A stretch of DNA of 64,000 nucleotides from Isoetes taiwanensis (Eukaryota > Streptophyta > Lycopodiopsida > Isoetales > Isoetaceae): assembly GCA_021234155.1 (NCBI GenBank), contig JAJEKV010000002.1:32169645-32233644 (forward strand). Direction: 5' to 3'. Below are positions 11,640-24,798 of the stretch, one piece after another. The notes under the pieces were generated by a model. That model made no database searches and was not told where the DNA came from. It was given only the letters and a program-made list of their open reading frames with translations. The translations under genes were made by a program, and so were the position numbers. Numbering within the stretch: the first letter of the stretch is position 1; each line of letters opens with the position of its first letter.

Positions 11640-12800
11640 AATTATGATATACTGAATATTGATGTCAAATATGCCACAAAGCAACTTGTATGATATGGGC
11701 GTAGGACATAAGACGCTGTAAATAGATACTGAATATTAGATGTCAAATATGCGACAAAGCAACTTATAAGTCATGGGCATAAGTTTGGTGCATTTCAGGT
11801 TGTTTTAATGTAAATACTTCCATGAATACTTGTTGATTCTAAGAGTCAGCATGTTTCTGCTGCTCTTTAAAACGTTATTTGTACTTTATATGATATCACC
11901 TGCTCAGATTTTAATTAACCAGTTTTGGCTCTTGAACTTTGCGACCAGTAGACAAAGTAGCCATATTGATGGCTATAATGCTGTTTTTGGGGTTCTGAAT
12001 ATGTAAGTTTTTAAGCTTAGAGCTGTTTGCACCCAGCGGAATGATTGTGTTTGCTTTGGCTTGTGTACTATGTGATGTTTTTTTGTATATAATTCTCTTT
12101 TTCCATGGATCACAACAAATTCTCCTGCAAACATAGTCAATAAACAATCTTACAATGGTCAATATATAAACTCAATAGACATTCTTACAGCAAATAAACA
12201 ACGCCATTATCAATCTTGTAGGGGATTTTGTCACATATCTTGCACTCCATCTCATTTACCTGAGATGTTTGTCTTGCTTTATCGTTATCTTTCCTGTCCT
12301 ATTTTTGTTAATCCTGTGAAGCCTTAAGGGTACAATACATCTTTGTTATGATTTTTATTCCTCTCTGTTAGCTCATGTCTCATGCAACCAGATTTAGTTG
12401 TCTTTGCAGAGATGAAGTGGGAGCTAAAACTAGGTAAGAAAAGACAGTGTATATATTGCATGCCTGAGAGAGTTGCTTTAGTAGCTCAAATGTGTAAAAC
12501 TATAGCTGCTTTGCTGCTTTCATGAATGAAATTAAATGTTTCTACTGCAGTGGCAAGAAAGAGATCTTTCAAGAAATGTTTCATCAATACTTTATAACAA
12601 GATCTCCATTTTCTGCAACCTAACAGCTAGTTGTCTTGGCTAACAACAACATGGTGGCATCACGAAATTCCAGGGGTGATTCTACTACTCTTGGTGCAGA
12701 GTGAACATAATACAATCTGTTTATATAGAAATCCCCATCCTTCTTCCCAAGCTTGGGAATCATTTAAAGATCCTTAACATATAGCATGCACATATACAGG
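11640..12800. other. no gene recognised; short direct repeat
   Basis: 11648-11700 and about 11733-11785 repeat each other (GATGTCAAATATG, ACAAAGCAACTT), period about 87 bp. Otherwise AT-rich sequence without a convincing reading frame. Confidence 0.5.
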
Positions 12801-12812
12801 TAAGGTACCCAC

Positions 12813-14213
12813 CAATAAAGCCATAGCAAAGGCTGTCTCCTGTCTTATAGTCACGGATAATATCAGCTCTGCAACATGCACTGTTAGTAAATTGAAGCAG
12901 ATTCCTCATGGAAAGCAAAATAATAAAAGCCTTACGAGATCACTTTTTCGAAGCGAGGAAATATGATTTCAAGGTCTTCATCCTGCATATGAAAACAATA
13001 CTTCAGACAACAGAAATACAGTCAATAGATGACTCCAAGTTTAACAGACACCGCCCCAATCAACCCTTCTACTGTTTTCTTTTTTCCTTTCACCTTCTTT
13101 TACCTTCTAGACCCTGCACATATTAAGTTATGCAACAACTACTATTATCATCTACAACTAAGTCTCAACATACATGTTTCCAAAACCTCTCGGATTGTTA
13201 GTGTTTCATCCAGTCTTGCATGACATTTCTTGTTTTCCAACATTTTTGTCAACGAAGTGTAAAAAAACCTGACAATTATAATGACAATCACAACAAGAAC
13301 GAAGCATGAAGTGAAATATGTAAGGCCAAGCCCAAAGTTGCAATCACCTGAGTGACAGGATTCAACTTGCATACAAATAAAACATTTTCTGGAGGCTTCA
13401 TTTCTGCCTCAGGAATATCCCCTATCTAAAACCAGCAAAACCAATCATTAGCAGCACAAATGGGAGCCATATAATGAGATGCGCTGCAAATAGCTTCATA
13501 CCATTTCCAGGACCACAGCTCTTGAATGTGCTTCTCTCTTTCGAATTGTCTTTTCCACCTCTTCTGGTTCCAGTTGTTCATCCATGGGGACCCAATCATC
13601 CTCCAAATGCACATCCCCGCCCTGCGAATTAAGTCTCACAGAATAAACTAGTAAGTAAAATAAACAGACCAAATCAAGACGACCAAAAATCAGCAAATAA
13701 AAAATTAAGTGAACATAACTTAAAAGTGGACTGTAAAAGTGGAGAGATGAATGAAATGATACCCACGTAATTATCAAATCAATACAATCCCAAATTTGGC
13801 ATAAGCACCTGTGCAGACCAACTTTCTTGTGCTAATGGTTTTTCCATGATCTTAGTGTCTAAAAAGTGTTCCAATCTCATGGAAACACACACACAATGTT
13901 CATTAAGACAGACAATCAAAATGTTCGATAAGAATGGCTGCAGTTGCCTAGCCAGAAGACAACCAAACATAATACAAGACTTCTTATGGTCATTAAAGAG
14001 AATGTTGTTTACACACATTTGCTATAACAAAAACATCTGTCGTTCAACTCCTGTATTCATTTATTACTTCATCTCCACAGCTTTTTACTACAGTGCCATC
14101 TATTGCATCAGAATGACATACCTCCTGTGGTTGCAACAATGGAGAGCTCTCTGGGATCAAATCAACGAGTTGCGGAGGGTCTTCAAAAGGATCTTCCAAA
14201 ATATATGTGTGCA
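12813..14213 (-). pseudogene. CYP59/PPIL4-type cyclophilin fragment (linker and RRM start)
   Basis: Multidomain cyclophilins of this type carry a PPIase domain, an RRM and, in plants, a zinc knuckle, and act in nuclear RNA processing. Visible exons: about 14122-14213 (HTYILEDPFEDPPQLVDLIP), 13502-13622 (GGDVHLEDDWVPMDEQL, then REAHSRAVVLEM), 13348-13425 ([20 protein letters not shown]), 12936-12982 (DEDLEIIFPRFEKVIS) and 12813-12868 (ADIIRDYKTGDSLCYGFI). Splice sites are GT-AG except at the 5' border of the first. The PPIase core, the second half of the RRM and the knuckle are absent. Frames are still open, but two RRM residues differ from the usual (SRFG reads PRFE). It lies inside element A, so it is best read as a captured fragment. 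Confidence 0.8.
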
Positions 14214-14273
14214 GATCATCATTTAAAGATAAAGCTTGGCATAACAGTCCTTCATTACTGCAAACGAAATCCA

Positions 14274-14520
14274 AACACCTATTGGCAGACCTTAATCTGA
14301 TGCCCTGTATGATCTACAGTAGAAAAAGCATAAGAAATAAGAACTGGATCAGAAAAATATGATTGTGTCTGGTATACACACAATGGTAATGCATGTAACT
14401 GCAGAATGTAAAGTCCTGCAGGTGATCAACTTCAGTAAACCAACACCTATTGGCAGACCTTAATCTAATGCCCTATCACATGATCTACAGTAGAAAAAGC
14501 ATAAGAAATAAGAATCCATA
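14274..14520. repeat. direct duplication, about 168-bp period
   Basis: 14274-14345 and 14441-14516 share ACACCTATTGGCAGACCTTA and GATCTACAGTAGAAAAAGCA. It lies between the CYP59 fragment and the 3' end of the transposase gene. Confidence 0.8.
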
Positions 14521-14594
14521 GCAATATGATGTAACTCAATTAGCAATACCATATACTCACCATAGGATTTCTTGTCGCTAAAAATGTCGGAAAC

Positions 14595-17500
14595 CTACTT
14601 CCAGCTACTTCCAATACGTTGTCTACTTTCTCTCCAAGCTCGCTGTGTTGCATTAGCTGTAGATTTCATCCATGCTTCCCTCTTCCTTTTTCTTGATAGT
14701 TCCACTAAAGCAATGTCTACACTCGGGTTTGCCCTTCTTCTAGTATTTCTTTCATGTCTAGCGACCAGTCTTCTATAAAACCAGTGACTTAATTGATGCA
14801 ATGGTTTGGACATTGGTGTACTTCCACCCCTTTGGGTTGCTCTATGAAAGGCCATCTTGGCCTGTTTATGCGACTTCTCCATACCTTGTGTATTCCAGAC
14901 TGCAAGGCTTCCGTAGGTTTTTGCAAACCAAGGTCCATGAGTATGCAATATGTGTATGTAATGTGTAACTTCAGTTTCTCCCCAAGCTGCTATATAAGAT
15001 TTCGTAAATTTTGTGACCACATCTTTGAATGTGATGGCATCCTCTGGTCTCAAGAAATGGGCCTGCAGTAAAACATTAAGCTCAGAAAATGCGTTCCAAG
15101 CATCTAATTTCTTTACAGTAGACATTGCTACGTCTGTCCTATCTTTCTCAGCTTGGACAAGTTTCTTTCCAAAATCAAACACTCCTTTTCGCTTAGATTC
15201 TATGTTTTTCAGGAAGTGTCTGGCCTTGTCACCACCCAAGGAGACTTTGGCAGGCACTGAGCTTTTATCTGATTTCTTCAAATCCTTCTCAAGCTTCACG
15301 CAGCCACCGTGCAACCCAGCCTCTGACAACACTTTTTCGACTCTTGATATCCCTTCTTTTCTTTCCCCTTCATCTTTTATGTTCCAAACAAAGCAACAAC
15401 TATGCTGAATCATTTTTTCCATTATCCTAACCATTGCATGAAGTGTGCAGAAATGCACTCTGCTAAGAGGAATTGGCAAAATTCCGTCAAATGTTTTATC
15501 TTTTTTATCTCTATTTGGTGGCGCGTCCTGATTACATGACAAGGTGCTCTTGCTTTTTTTCTTTTCCTTCAAGGTGTACATGCAGTAAATGCAATTTTTT
15601 GAAGTTTGTGCCCCTGTTGACTTTACATTATACATTGCCTTCTCACTTTTGAGATCCGATGCCAAGTGAAAACTAACTCTAAAAGAACCATGGCCATCTA
15701 CCTTGAGTAACTCTCCTGATTCGTATAATCCAATAAGTCTAGGCAACTCCAACTGGTCAAACACCCATTTTAATACCGTGTAGTTCTCTTTTTTCACTTG
15801 AAACATCCCAAGCCACCATGTATGCTATTCTAACTGCACAGAAAACCAACGAGGATCTCTCTTTGATTTCTTAACTTGCCCTTTCTCAAAATAATCCGAA
15901 CGAAGCGCATAGTTCATTAAAACCAATGACACTCTTTCAAACTTATGTTTACTTGTCAACTCCATCTTGTCAAGCTTGAGACATACTTCCAATTTGCCTT
16001 GCACATCTGCCTCATAAACCTGATTCAGCATTTAGTACAGTCATGTCAATATTTAATGCAATTATTACAATAGAATAAACAAGACCAACAGAATGAAATT
16101 TCTAACATAACTTAGCCAATGAATGCAAGAACAGTGCATATACATGTTTCGAGTTTGGTAGATCATTTACGACCATAAAACAAGTATGAATATAATATCC
16201 ATGGATTAAAGCGTCCTAATCAATACAGGATAAATGTTTTTGACTAAATATGTGTATCTGCCTCCGCGAAAGCGTCTAACCTGTATGGCACTAAACCAAC
16301 AACGTAAAGTACAGAATCAGCACCTTACAACGATCAAAACAAAGGGAAAGCACACTTATGGAGCTAACTAAGCTTGTAGGCTAGAGATTTACACTAAAGA
16401 TACCTATCCTAGGCACAAAGACAACCGTCACCAGCTATTCCTACCTGAACAACACCAACACCCTGTGCATAACCTCGGCAGCCTCAAACCACATAATGCA
16501 GCGATTACAAAGCACTTCTAGCTAAAGTATTAGCACTAGCCACAATCCAGCCCACCACCTAGCTGCTGTAGATACAAAACTAAGGCCCTATTAAGCAGGT
16601 TAAAACATGACCTCACAAATCTGTGACCTCACATGACCTCAAACCACATAATGCAGCGATTACAAAGCACTTCTAGATGAATTATTAGCATTAGCCACAA
16701 TCCAGCCCACCACCTAGCTGCTGCGATACAAAACTAAGGCCTATTAAGCAGGCTAGAACATGACCTCACAGTTAAGCCTGCAAGCATTAGATTACTCTGC
16801 CCTTAAGGAATCTAGATTATGTTGCATCCTAGACTTACAGCATTAAAATATGACCTAGCACCTCTATCTTAATACATCTAGCCTGCCACCATGCACTGCA
16901 GAATTATCTAAGCATCATAAGCAAGAGATCTTAAAATTTGCAAGAATCAATGCTTAAATCTCTGTCATGCAGCCCCAGCACTTGCATAGTCTAGAATTTA
17001 GCATGCAAACTTCAAGAAGCTACCATGACTTAACCCAACCATAAAACTCGCGTAGCAATCAATCTAGATCTAACATAGAATTTAGTCTAGATTTGAAGAA
17101 GTAGAAAAAGCTCCAAAAAGATTGGTGTGTTGCATACCTGATAAAAAACTACCATGAATTTCAGCAAAGCGTCCAGGTCAAACCACACATTGTTGTTTTG
17201 GTTTAAGCCAATGATATCACATTCGTTGCCCTTTACTTTTTTTTTCTGGATTATTGGAGTACCCGATTCAATTGAATGCAATCCACCTAGTATGTTATTA
17301 ACTGTCACATTTCTTCGCCTTCTGATACTCTCAACAGTGTAAGGACGAGGCACAACCACCTTTTTTGTTCCCATACATTTTAGTGCATCTTGAAACGTCC
17401 TAAACAAAGCTCTATACCCAACTCTACTAATACCCGATGTATCGCAGTTAGCTTGGACTTCGTCTGCATCAATCTTAGCAGAAACTTCCTTTAAAACCAT

Positions 17501-18277
17501 TTCTATGACACTTCTGCGTAACAAAATATTTGTTGGATCATTCAATATAGAGAGAACTTCCTCCCTTGTTGCAATAGTTTTCACAAGCTGTCCTATATTG
17601 CTTCTCAGTCCCTTCTTTACTTTTTTGGTGTTAAGCACTGTTTTCATGGCATAAATTCTTCTTCTTGCTGCGCCACAACCTGGTTTCAATAACTCAAGTG
17701 GTTTTATTTTCTTGTTCCTCTCTCTTGGACCTAAAGGTGTTTTCTTCAATCTTTGTAGCCTTTTCTCCAGGATCTTTACTCTGGACTGAGCTATGTTGCA
17801 CTTGCTTGATAAGGTTCTTAGTTCTTTGTTAGTTTGTCCCATAACAAAATTCTTCAATAATCCATCTTGCTGCATATGTAGGATTTCCTTCTCTAGACTT
17901 TTTATCTTAGCTTCCAATTGTTTTTTCTCTTCTGCCACTATGATCATTTTCTACTCACCTTCATTAATAATTTTGTGCATTTCTTGCAATCTATAACACA
18001 ATTGCTGTATGTAATTCGCCATGTTCTCACAATATCCTAGCAAGCCTGCTTTTCCTTCACACATAAATTTTACAAGACCTGATACAGAGTTAAAATCAGG
18101 AAACTGACCTGTTATTGGATCTCGTGGATATATATGTCCCCTTGCCCATATATCTGAATGCTTTGCACCCATAATTCTCAAAAGGTTCTCATCTAATTTT
18201 GGCTTCAAACTACCTTGTCTTCTAGACCAGCTTGGGCCATATTCTTTAGACGGCAAAGACACCCGAATATCTGCCAT
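14595..18277 (-). pseudogene. element A transposase-like gene, two in-frame TAG codons
   Basis: Exon 1 is 18277-17138 (380 codons) and exon 2 is 16019-14595 (475 codons with stop), joined in frame by GT-AG. Exon 1 starts MADIRVSLPSKEYGPSW, followed by a coiled coil (VAEEKKQLEAKIKSLEKEI), a basic stretch and GISRVGYRALFRTF. Exon 2 opens with CLKLDKMEL, has a Cys pair (NCIYC), LHAMVRIMEKM, then HILHTHGPWFAKTYGSLAVW and MEKSHKQAKMAFHRAT. The HxLHxHxPWF ... GSL ... E-H arrangement occurs in TE-encoded proteins of several eukaryote groups; I take it as a DDE/RNase H-like transposase but cannot name the superfamily. TAG codons interrupt at 17948-17950 and at about 15830, with the frame unchanged on both sides. 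No frameshift is seen. Confidence 0.7.
16483..16775. repeat. tandem duplication inside the transposase intron
   Basis: Two copies of about 150 bp (from 16483 and 16635) share CCACATAATGCAGCGATTAC and CAATCCAGCCCACCACCTAG. They fill part of the 1.1-kb intron (16020-17137), which otherwise shows no coding sequence. Confidence 0.9.
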
Positions 18278-18807
18278 TGAATATCTGCTTTACAAGAGCT
18301 CCACGAAAATCCCCTCTCAAGGAATTGAACCTTGAATTTACCGTGGAGGGAATGAGGTACCCCATTCTTTGAAATGAATTTCTAATTCCGGTAACGGTTT
18401 CCAGCCAAAACAACGGATTTCAGGGAGCACGGATCTCTGCCTTTTGCACCGAGATCATGTCCCCAGCAAATACACATTATGTTTTCATGTCTCTACAAAT
18501 AAACGTGAAGAACAAAATTCGACTTTCATAACCATGTCTTTTCGTGACCATTAGGTGCATTTATTTCGTGACCATGTTTAAATTCAAATTTCATGACCTT
18601 CTATCTATTCAAATTTCGTGACCATGTTAGGTGCATTTATTTCGTGGGTTGTTAAGGTTGTTGAGTAGGGTTGTTGGGTTTGTTGGGTTGTATTTTCAAA
18701 TAAGTACATAAAAATGATGACATGGAAGAGTATGTAAGCTGATGTGGCATTTCCCTTAGGAGGACAAAATGAGATCTCAATTGGCCTCTAATGTTTACCA
18801 GAATATC

Positions 18808-19025
18808 GGTTATGGATCACTTAGGTTAAGGTCATGAAATCAACTTAATCTAACTTTTACAATGAGCTTATGCTTCATACTAGTGGTTAAGAAGTTTTGT
18901 TAGGTTAGAGATCAATTTTTTCATTCTTATCTTTGGTTAAGCTATACGATAAAGTTAAATAGTGAAGATATATTTCGCATAAGGTATTGCTAGGATTTGT
19001 CTTTGTACTCAAATTACTACTTTTG
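18808..19025 (+). repeat. GGTTAAGTTAGG-rich repeat, copy 2
   Basis: Direct copy of 5240-5470: same order of GGTTATGGA, CTTAGGTTAA, GAAATCAACTTAA, TTGCTAGGATTTG and ATTACTACTTTTGTGGA, with about 80-85% identity by eye. It starts right outside the right end of element A. Confidence 0.8.
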
Positions 19026-19054
19026 TGGACCGCTTGACTACCCAGTAAAATCTA

Positions 19055-19310
19055 GTCGTGGTTGACTCTCCAATCAATGTGTTGACTCATATAACTTATA
19101 CACTTTTTAGCCAGTTAAGAGACTTGTAGTCAATCCTCTCTATTTCAGGTAGTCACGTACTAGTTGACTAGTCAGTTGAACTATACGACACTTGGTCAAC
19201 TAGTTGGCCTACTTGTCAAATTACGGCACTTCGTCAAGTAGTTGTCCTGCTGGTCAATCTGTCAAAAATATACGACACTTGATCAACTAGTTAGCCTACT
19301 TGTCAGGATT
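19055..19310. repeat. TAGTTGACTAGTCAGTTGAC-type short repeats
   Basis: Three diverged units of about 40 bp at 19181, 19221 and 19265 built on ACACTTGGTCAACTAGTTGG, preceded by palindromic CTAGTTGACTAGTCA. Possibly TE regulatory repeats. Confidence 0.7.
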
Positions 19311-20200
19311 ATTATTTAAGAGTTTAACATAAGTAGAACTGTGATGTCTCCCACTTCGTCTACGATGCTCCCATCGTATCCGAAGCCGGAGTTCATCCCT
19401 ATGGGAACCAAGCTGATAGAGGCCGTCCACCTGACACCAATCCCATGGCAAGGAATCGATGAGGAAGTATGGACGTGTCATTTATCCCATCTTCCCTCGG
19501 GACCGTAGCTGCGGAAGCGTAAATAAACATAACATCAAATATAAATAGCTCCACCTCGAAGGGTGGCTCACTATAGCATACACATGTAAAAGCGTCAACA
19601 ACATCAGCATGGGGGAGATCCTACCCAAGCCTCAGACTCAGGGGGCATGGACTGACGGCTTGGGTCTCCAGAAATCATGGCAGACAGAATTCATGGCAAT
19701 GGCTTGGACTGACATAGGAACATGGCTGTTGGGTAGTCCTCTCCATCCATCTCTCATGTGCATACTTTGAAGAATAGGCTGATAAGTCTTGGGACTTGAC
19801 CGTAGCCTGCCGGTGCATAGCCAAGGGGGCTACCCCTGGGTTTCATCTCCCCAGTCCTGATGAGGCAGGAGGAGATCACTCCCTTCAGAGGTATGCATGC
19901 CCATCACAGGTGGTTAGAGGGCCACTACCCCTATGACTTGAACCTCATTGAAGGTGACATATCACCCAAGAGGTGTCGAGCCCATGCCTTACCCACACGC
20001 AGTGGCAAGCCATTAGGCCTAGCTCGTTGAGATCCCTGGTAAGCTTTACACACCAGAGGGATCAATCTGTAATGGGACATGTCCTCCTTATCTACTGGTC
20101 TAGCCCCGCCACACACAACCAGGCAGGCTCTTATGCATAGGCCGCATTAATTAGGAATTAATGAGGTAGATACATCAACTATTGAAGCTTTCAGGGTCTC
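19310..20200 (+). other. TE-like leader with TATA box; no ORF
   Basis: TATAAATAG at about 19540 is followed by GC-richer sequence with only short ORFs. It separates the two blocks of the repeat family (18808-19025 and 20236-21010), where copy 1 has different DNA. It may be an LTR and leader of a retroelement, but no primer binding site was identified. Confidence 0.3.
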
Positions 20201-20235
20201 TACCCCGTTCCCAATACACAGGAGTGTGCATAGAA

Positions 20236-21010
20236 TGCCATCAATCCGAGCCATCGGATCGGTATTCTCGAATGGACGAGCATGCATCTCTTCCATGCAT
20301 GCATGTATTGCATGCATTTTCTGGGGCTCTGGTTCATTTGAGGATCGCTATTTCTTGCAGGTTCTTCATCGACTTCTCATCGGCGTTTTCTCCTCTCTCA
20401 GCAGTTTTCTTGACTCTCTTTCTTTGATATTAGACAGGGGAGGGGCTTCTCCCTGCTTGGTTTGATAGTTTGACATCCTTTTCCATGTTGTGACATGTTC
20501 TTCCCCGATCTTGTCACCTTTTTGGCCATTCTTTAACCTTCGACCTCGATCCCATTTTGATAAGGAAGTTCTCTTTTTGTCGTGAGCTTTGTCTGTTTTC
20601 ATGTGAGCCCTTATTCGAGAATGCTATCGATCCAAGCCATCGGATCGGTATCCTCGAATGGGCAAGCATGCATCTCTTTGATGCATGCATGTATTGCATG
20701 TATTTTCTGGGGCTCTGGTTTATTTGGGGATCTCTATTTCTTGCAGGTTCTTCATCGACTTCTCATCGGTGTTTTCTCCTCTCTCGACATTTCCTTGACT
20801 CCCACCCACCCTTAATGTGTATATTATTTTAAATGTTGTTTTTTGTCGCGTGGCATGCGTGACCAGCCCCTTGTTTTTTCGAGATGTAAAAATGCTTATT
20901 GTCGCGTGGCACGCGTAACCAACCCCTCGCTTTTTCGAGGTTTTTTCTCTATTGGTTTTTTTGTTGGAGATGTGCAGGTCCAGAGGTGATGTGAGACTTT
21001 GGTATTCTCT
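20236..21010 (+). repeat. dispersed repeat with CATGCA cluster, copy 2
   Basis: Same two-unit structure as 7671-8420. Unit 1 is 20236-20415, a linker with GGGGCTTCTCCCTGCTTGGT spans 20430-20470, and unit 2 is 20470-20830. The doubled TGTCGCGTGGCA motif (20845, 20898) and the GTGCAGGTCCAGAGG segment at 20976 follow. Copy 2 lacks the long poly(T). Confidence 0.8.
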
Positions 21011-22850
21011 GTGGAGCGTGGATTTTTTTGTGGGAACGTTTAGCAGCCTTGCGTTGTCCAAGCCTCTTGCGCTAGGGTTTTTCCTCAAAAACCCGAACGG
21101 GCAGGGTTTTTTAATCCCGACGATAAGCTCTCGGCAGGTACACTAGCCAACATCTGTTGCACACAATTTTATTTGGGGTCTAGGTGTCATAACTGGATAT
21201 TCCCTATATTTTTCATTTTTTTGGTAGCCTACGACCCACTCTATACCATTGAGGAAAACTGCTGAGATGAATGAAAAGCCTAGCTAAGAGCCTTTGTCTG
21301 TTTTCATACGAGTCCTTATTCGAGAATAGAACATCATCACGTAGAACTGAAATACAGAATGACATCTAATTTATCTACTTAAACATATATAGTTAGGTTC
21401 CTTTGTTAGGGCTTGTGATCTCAGAATCCATAAGACTGCTAAGGCTAATCTCATGCTAACTCAGCTCATTGCCAGACTAAAAGTTGGCATTGCACAATAG
21501 AATCACTGTTTACCTGATCCCTGGCTTGCTCCCGCACCTCAAATCGCGTCCATGCCTTTGTTTGGGTCGAAGGCAACTGAATCTTGAGGATCTGTTGTGC
21601 AAAAGCGGCATCTGACAATGTGAAATAACGGCCGAAATGGCTCAAGCAAGTTGAAATGCGAAAATGGAAAAAGGTTTAGGGTTTTCCCTTTTGTTCCTTT
21701 TACATGACCTTTTAGGGTTAGGGCTAAAAGGACATATGGAGTTTTGCCATGCAGCAAAGGGGTTAAATGCATATGTTTATAGACATGTGCAACATAAGAG
21801 GTTGCCTCATGGTTTCGAAGTACATGTCATCAAGGTGACATGTACGGGTGGCGTGATAGTACAATATACATATTCGTACTGTATATTATGGTAGAACATC
21901 ACAAGAACTATTTCTTATTCACAATTAAGTTAGGTTAATGCTTAACCGAAAAACGCGAAGTTATGTGGCCCTGCACATGTCACTTAACTTTTATACTATT
22001 TGGTTAGATATATTTTTTTTTTGATTTGGTTAAAAAATTAACTTTTTTATTAGTGTCAAGGATGCCCTGCTAAGTTAATTAACAATTAGAATTAATTGAA
22101 ATTTAATTAATTGATCTTAACCAAAGGTCAGTGGGAAAGCAAGTTTTAGTTATCATCCATTAACTTGGAAATTGCACCCACATTTTGCACTATTTTATCT
22201 TTAACATAGAGTATCTTCTACAAAGAGCATCTTTTGCACTGAATCAATGAAAACAAAAAGTTCTCAGCGCCCTTGGTCGCTGCAATAAATTTCTCTGTCG
22301 CTAAGATAAATTTCTTGTATAAAAAGCAAGCTACTATATATTACATAGGCCATTGAGTTATGCACTAAGTTTGTGAAAGTCACCCTAGGTTAAAAGATTT
22401 TAACTGTCAAGAATGTCCTTACATTTCAGACATTCCATTAATGTTGACTGTTGCAAGGTGTCAATGGAACCATTAGACTAGTTGTTTGTCTCGCTAGCTT
22501 GAAAGCTAAAGAAAAATTGTCCAAATGAAAACATTGGATGCCAATAATATCCTTTAATGGAAGTGATAGCTTGTATGTTTCAAGATTTATAAAGGAATGG
22601 AGAGCTTGACATGAAAGTTGCACCACAATTTACATAGCTTTTGTGCGTTCTTTATAGAGCATTGAGCAAATATATAATTTCATAAATCTACATATTCTAA
22701 GTTGTCTATCATAGTTGCATATACATATTTCTTTTAATGGTTAGACTGCTTGGTATTCCAAGATTTATGATGAAATGTTGCAGCTATATACTTGCTTTAG
22801 AAATAGTATATGTCTAGGCATTTCTTGCTTTTAGAAATGAATTGAATTCT
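21010..22850. other. no gene recognised
   Basis: AT-rich sequence with a further patch of AAGTTAGGTTAATGCTTAAC words (21925-22130) belonging to the GGTTAAGTTAGG repeat family. ORFs are short and unremarkable. Confidence 0.5.
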
Positions 22851-22858
22851 ATCATTCA

Positions 22859-23036
22859 CTGAGGCCAAGAGGCCTATGGGGCCCAAACAAAGAGAGTAAA
22901 CAGATCGGGCCTATTACTATCCAGTATTAGAGCAATGTTACATGATGAGACCAAGAGGCCTATGGGATCCAAACAAAGAGAGTAAACACATCGGGCCTAT
23001 TACTATCCAGTATTAGAGTATCTTACATGATACCTA
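22859..23036. repeat. tandem duplication, about 92-bp unit
   Basis: Two near-identical units starting at 22859 and 22951 share CCAAGAGGCCTATGGG and TATTACTATCCAGTATTAGA. Confidence 0.95.
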
Positions 23037-23777
23037 GTCATTGAATGCAATATAGGTATGGGCTCGAAATTGGATCTTGTATGAAAGAAGTTTGGGACGC
23101 CTCATTTGTGTGATTGCATAGAGTTGTTTCCCTTGTTTTGCTATATGCTTTGAAGCCACATATCTTCCTTAGATACTCTAAGAGCTTCGTAGGATGACGT
23201 GCAATGTATGTTGTATAGGCTAGTGTAGAAACTCGTCACTGAAGCTTCTTCATAATTTAACCTGCAATATATATGTTCATCATGTCATAGCCAAGCATAA
23301 AAACTCTTTCTTTAAGAAGATTTCTATCTGATGAAGATGAAATCAATCATATGATCGACATAGTGATGGAGTGGGAATATTAGCAGAAGAAGCTGTGGAG
23401 AGTCACAAACTTTAAGAAGGAAAAGGCAAGGACATGAGCAGAGTACTGACGAAACAATGTGGGTGTCGACCATGTGAAGCTGGGTAGCAGTTAAGGGACT
23501 GGATATCTCCAAGTCAATTGGAAGCCAGCTGAAAGGGACCATGTAAGAGAGGAGGCAAGGAAAACAATTGAGAGGGGCAGAAAGGTCAGGGAATATATGA
23601 AATACGTGAAGAGGACATAGAAAAGTATAAGAAATACGAAAAAATGGAGGACATGGTAAAATAAAAGGAATATGTGGAATATGAGGTGGAGGGGCGAGGA
23701 AACAAGTGGAAAAAATAAAAACGAATGGACAGAGAAATACAGGGAAAAAAAAGGGTGCAGAAATGGGGCCCAAGGGG

Positions 23778-23880
23778 CTCCTAGCCGCTAGGGTAGCTAT
23801 CAAGGGCAGGAAGAAGGTCAGGGGTTCGAATCCCAGAATAACATATTGGAAGAAGGTCAGGGGTTCGAATCCCGGAATAA
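23778..23880 (+). repeat. duplicated tRNA B-box (GGTTCGAATCCC) segment
   Basis: A 39-bp tandem pair (GGAAGAAGGTCAGGGGTTCG...) carries perfect T-arm-like B boxes at 23823-23834 and 23862-23873, preceded by TAGCCGCTAGGGTAGC (23782-23797), a weak A-box-like word. Likely a rearranged tRNA-derived SINE. The 217-codon minus-strand ORF across this stretch is proline-rich and looks like chance. Confidence 0.45.
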
Positions 23881-24798
23881 CATATTTGTGCCCATTTGGA
23901 CCAAAGGGTTTTACTCTGTGGTGAAGCCACACATGATCCTCCTCTTTCCGCTGATTAGGGCAGCTGGTTTGCCACATGCAGATCCCGGGCTTGGCCCTTT
24001 ACACCTAACCCTGCCATCGCCGACCTCACCGCCCCTCTAAAACGGTGCATCTTTTTTTTTTTTTCGCTCCTCCTTTCCTTAACCCCCCTGTTAATCACTT
24101 TGCTCGTTTCTTCCTTCCTAAATAAATTCGCCCATCTGCATTTCTTCCCCTGTGCCAGTTTCTCTCTCCCATGCAGCTTTAGCTCATACATTTTTACCCG
24201 ATTTGCAGCTTTCTGATCCCTTTCTCTTTGTGGGTTTGTGATCATTTGCTTAGAATTCTTGCGCTTTCTGTCCCCCCTGTCAAGCTGGTTTTGATCAAAA
24301 GCTGCTTGATCCTTTGTGGGTTTGAAGGATTGGAGCTCTCATTTTGCTTGTCGGATCTTTTCTTCCCATCGAATTAATATTCTCGTGGTCTGATTCACGT
24401 GTAATCTGCTTGAGCCCACCACGTTATTCAACTCGTTTCAAATTCACGCATTTTGCACCAGAATCCAAGGCCTCTGTGTTGTAGTTTTTTGCATTTGTGC
24501 TTATAGATCCTTTTGTGGTGGATTGATTGCTGCATCCTACCATGTCCGTGAAAGAGGAAGCATGAGCGTTTTTGCTTTGTGCGTGGCTTTTATTTTAAAG
24601 TAAGAACCACCACCGCTATAACAAGAACTCACTTCCATTCTGCACTATTTGATTTTGATCACAGGTTTTTTTCACGAGCTTAGATCAAACGCTTCCGGGT
24701 TGCTAAGATTTTGCCGATCATAGCTGGATCGTTAAGAAGGATCAAAGCTTAGAAGAGCGGTTCTTGTTTGTTGAAGAATATAGCACGGGAGTTCTAGA

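Noticed and set aside
17951-18277. separate 108-codon gene upstream of the transposase exon
   Set aside because: It reads straight into the next ORF in the same frame across a single TAG, so both are one exon.
23324-23977. 217-codon minus-strand ORF, proline- and cysteine-rich
   Set aside because: It crosses the duplicated B-box repeat, has simple-sequence composition and no recognisable domain; read as chance.
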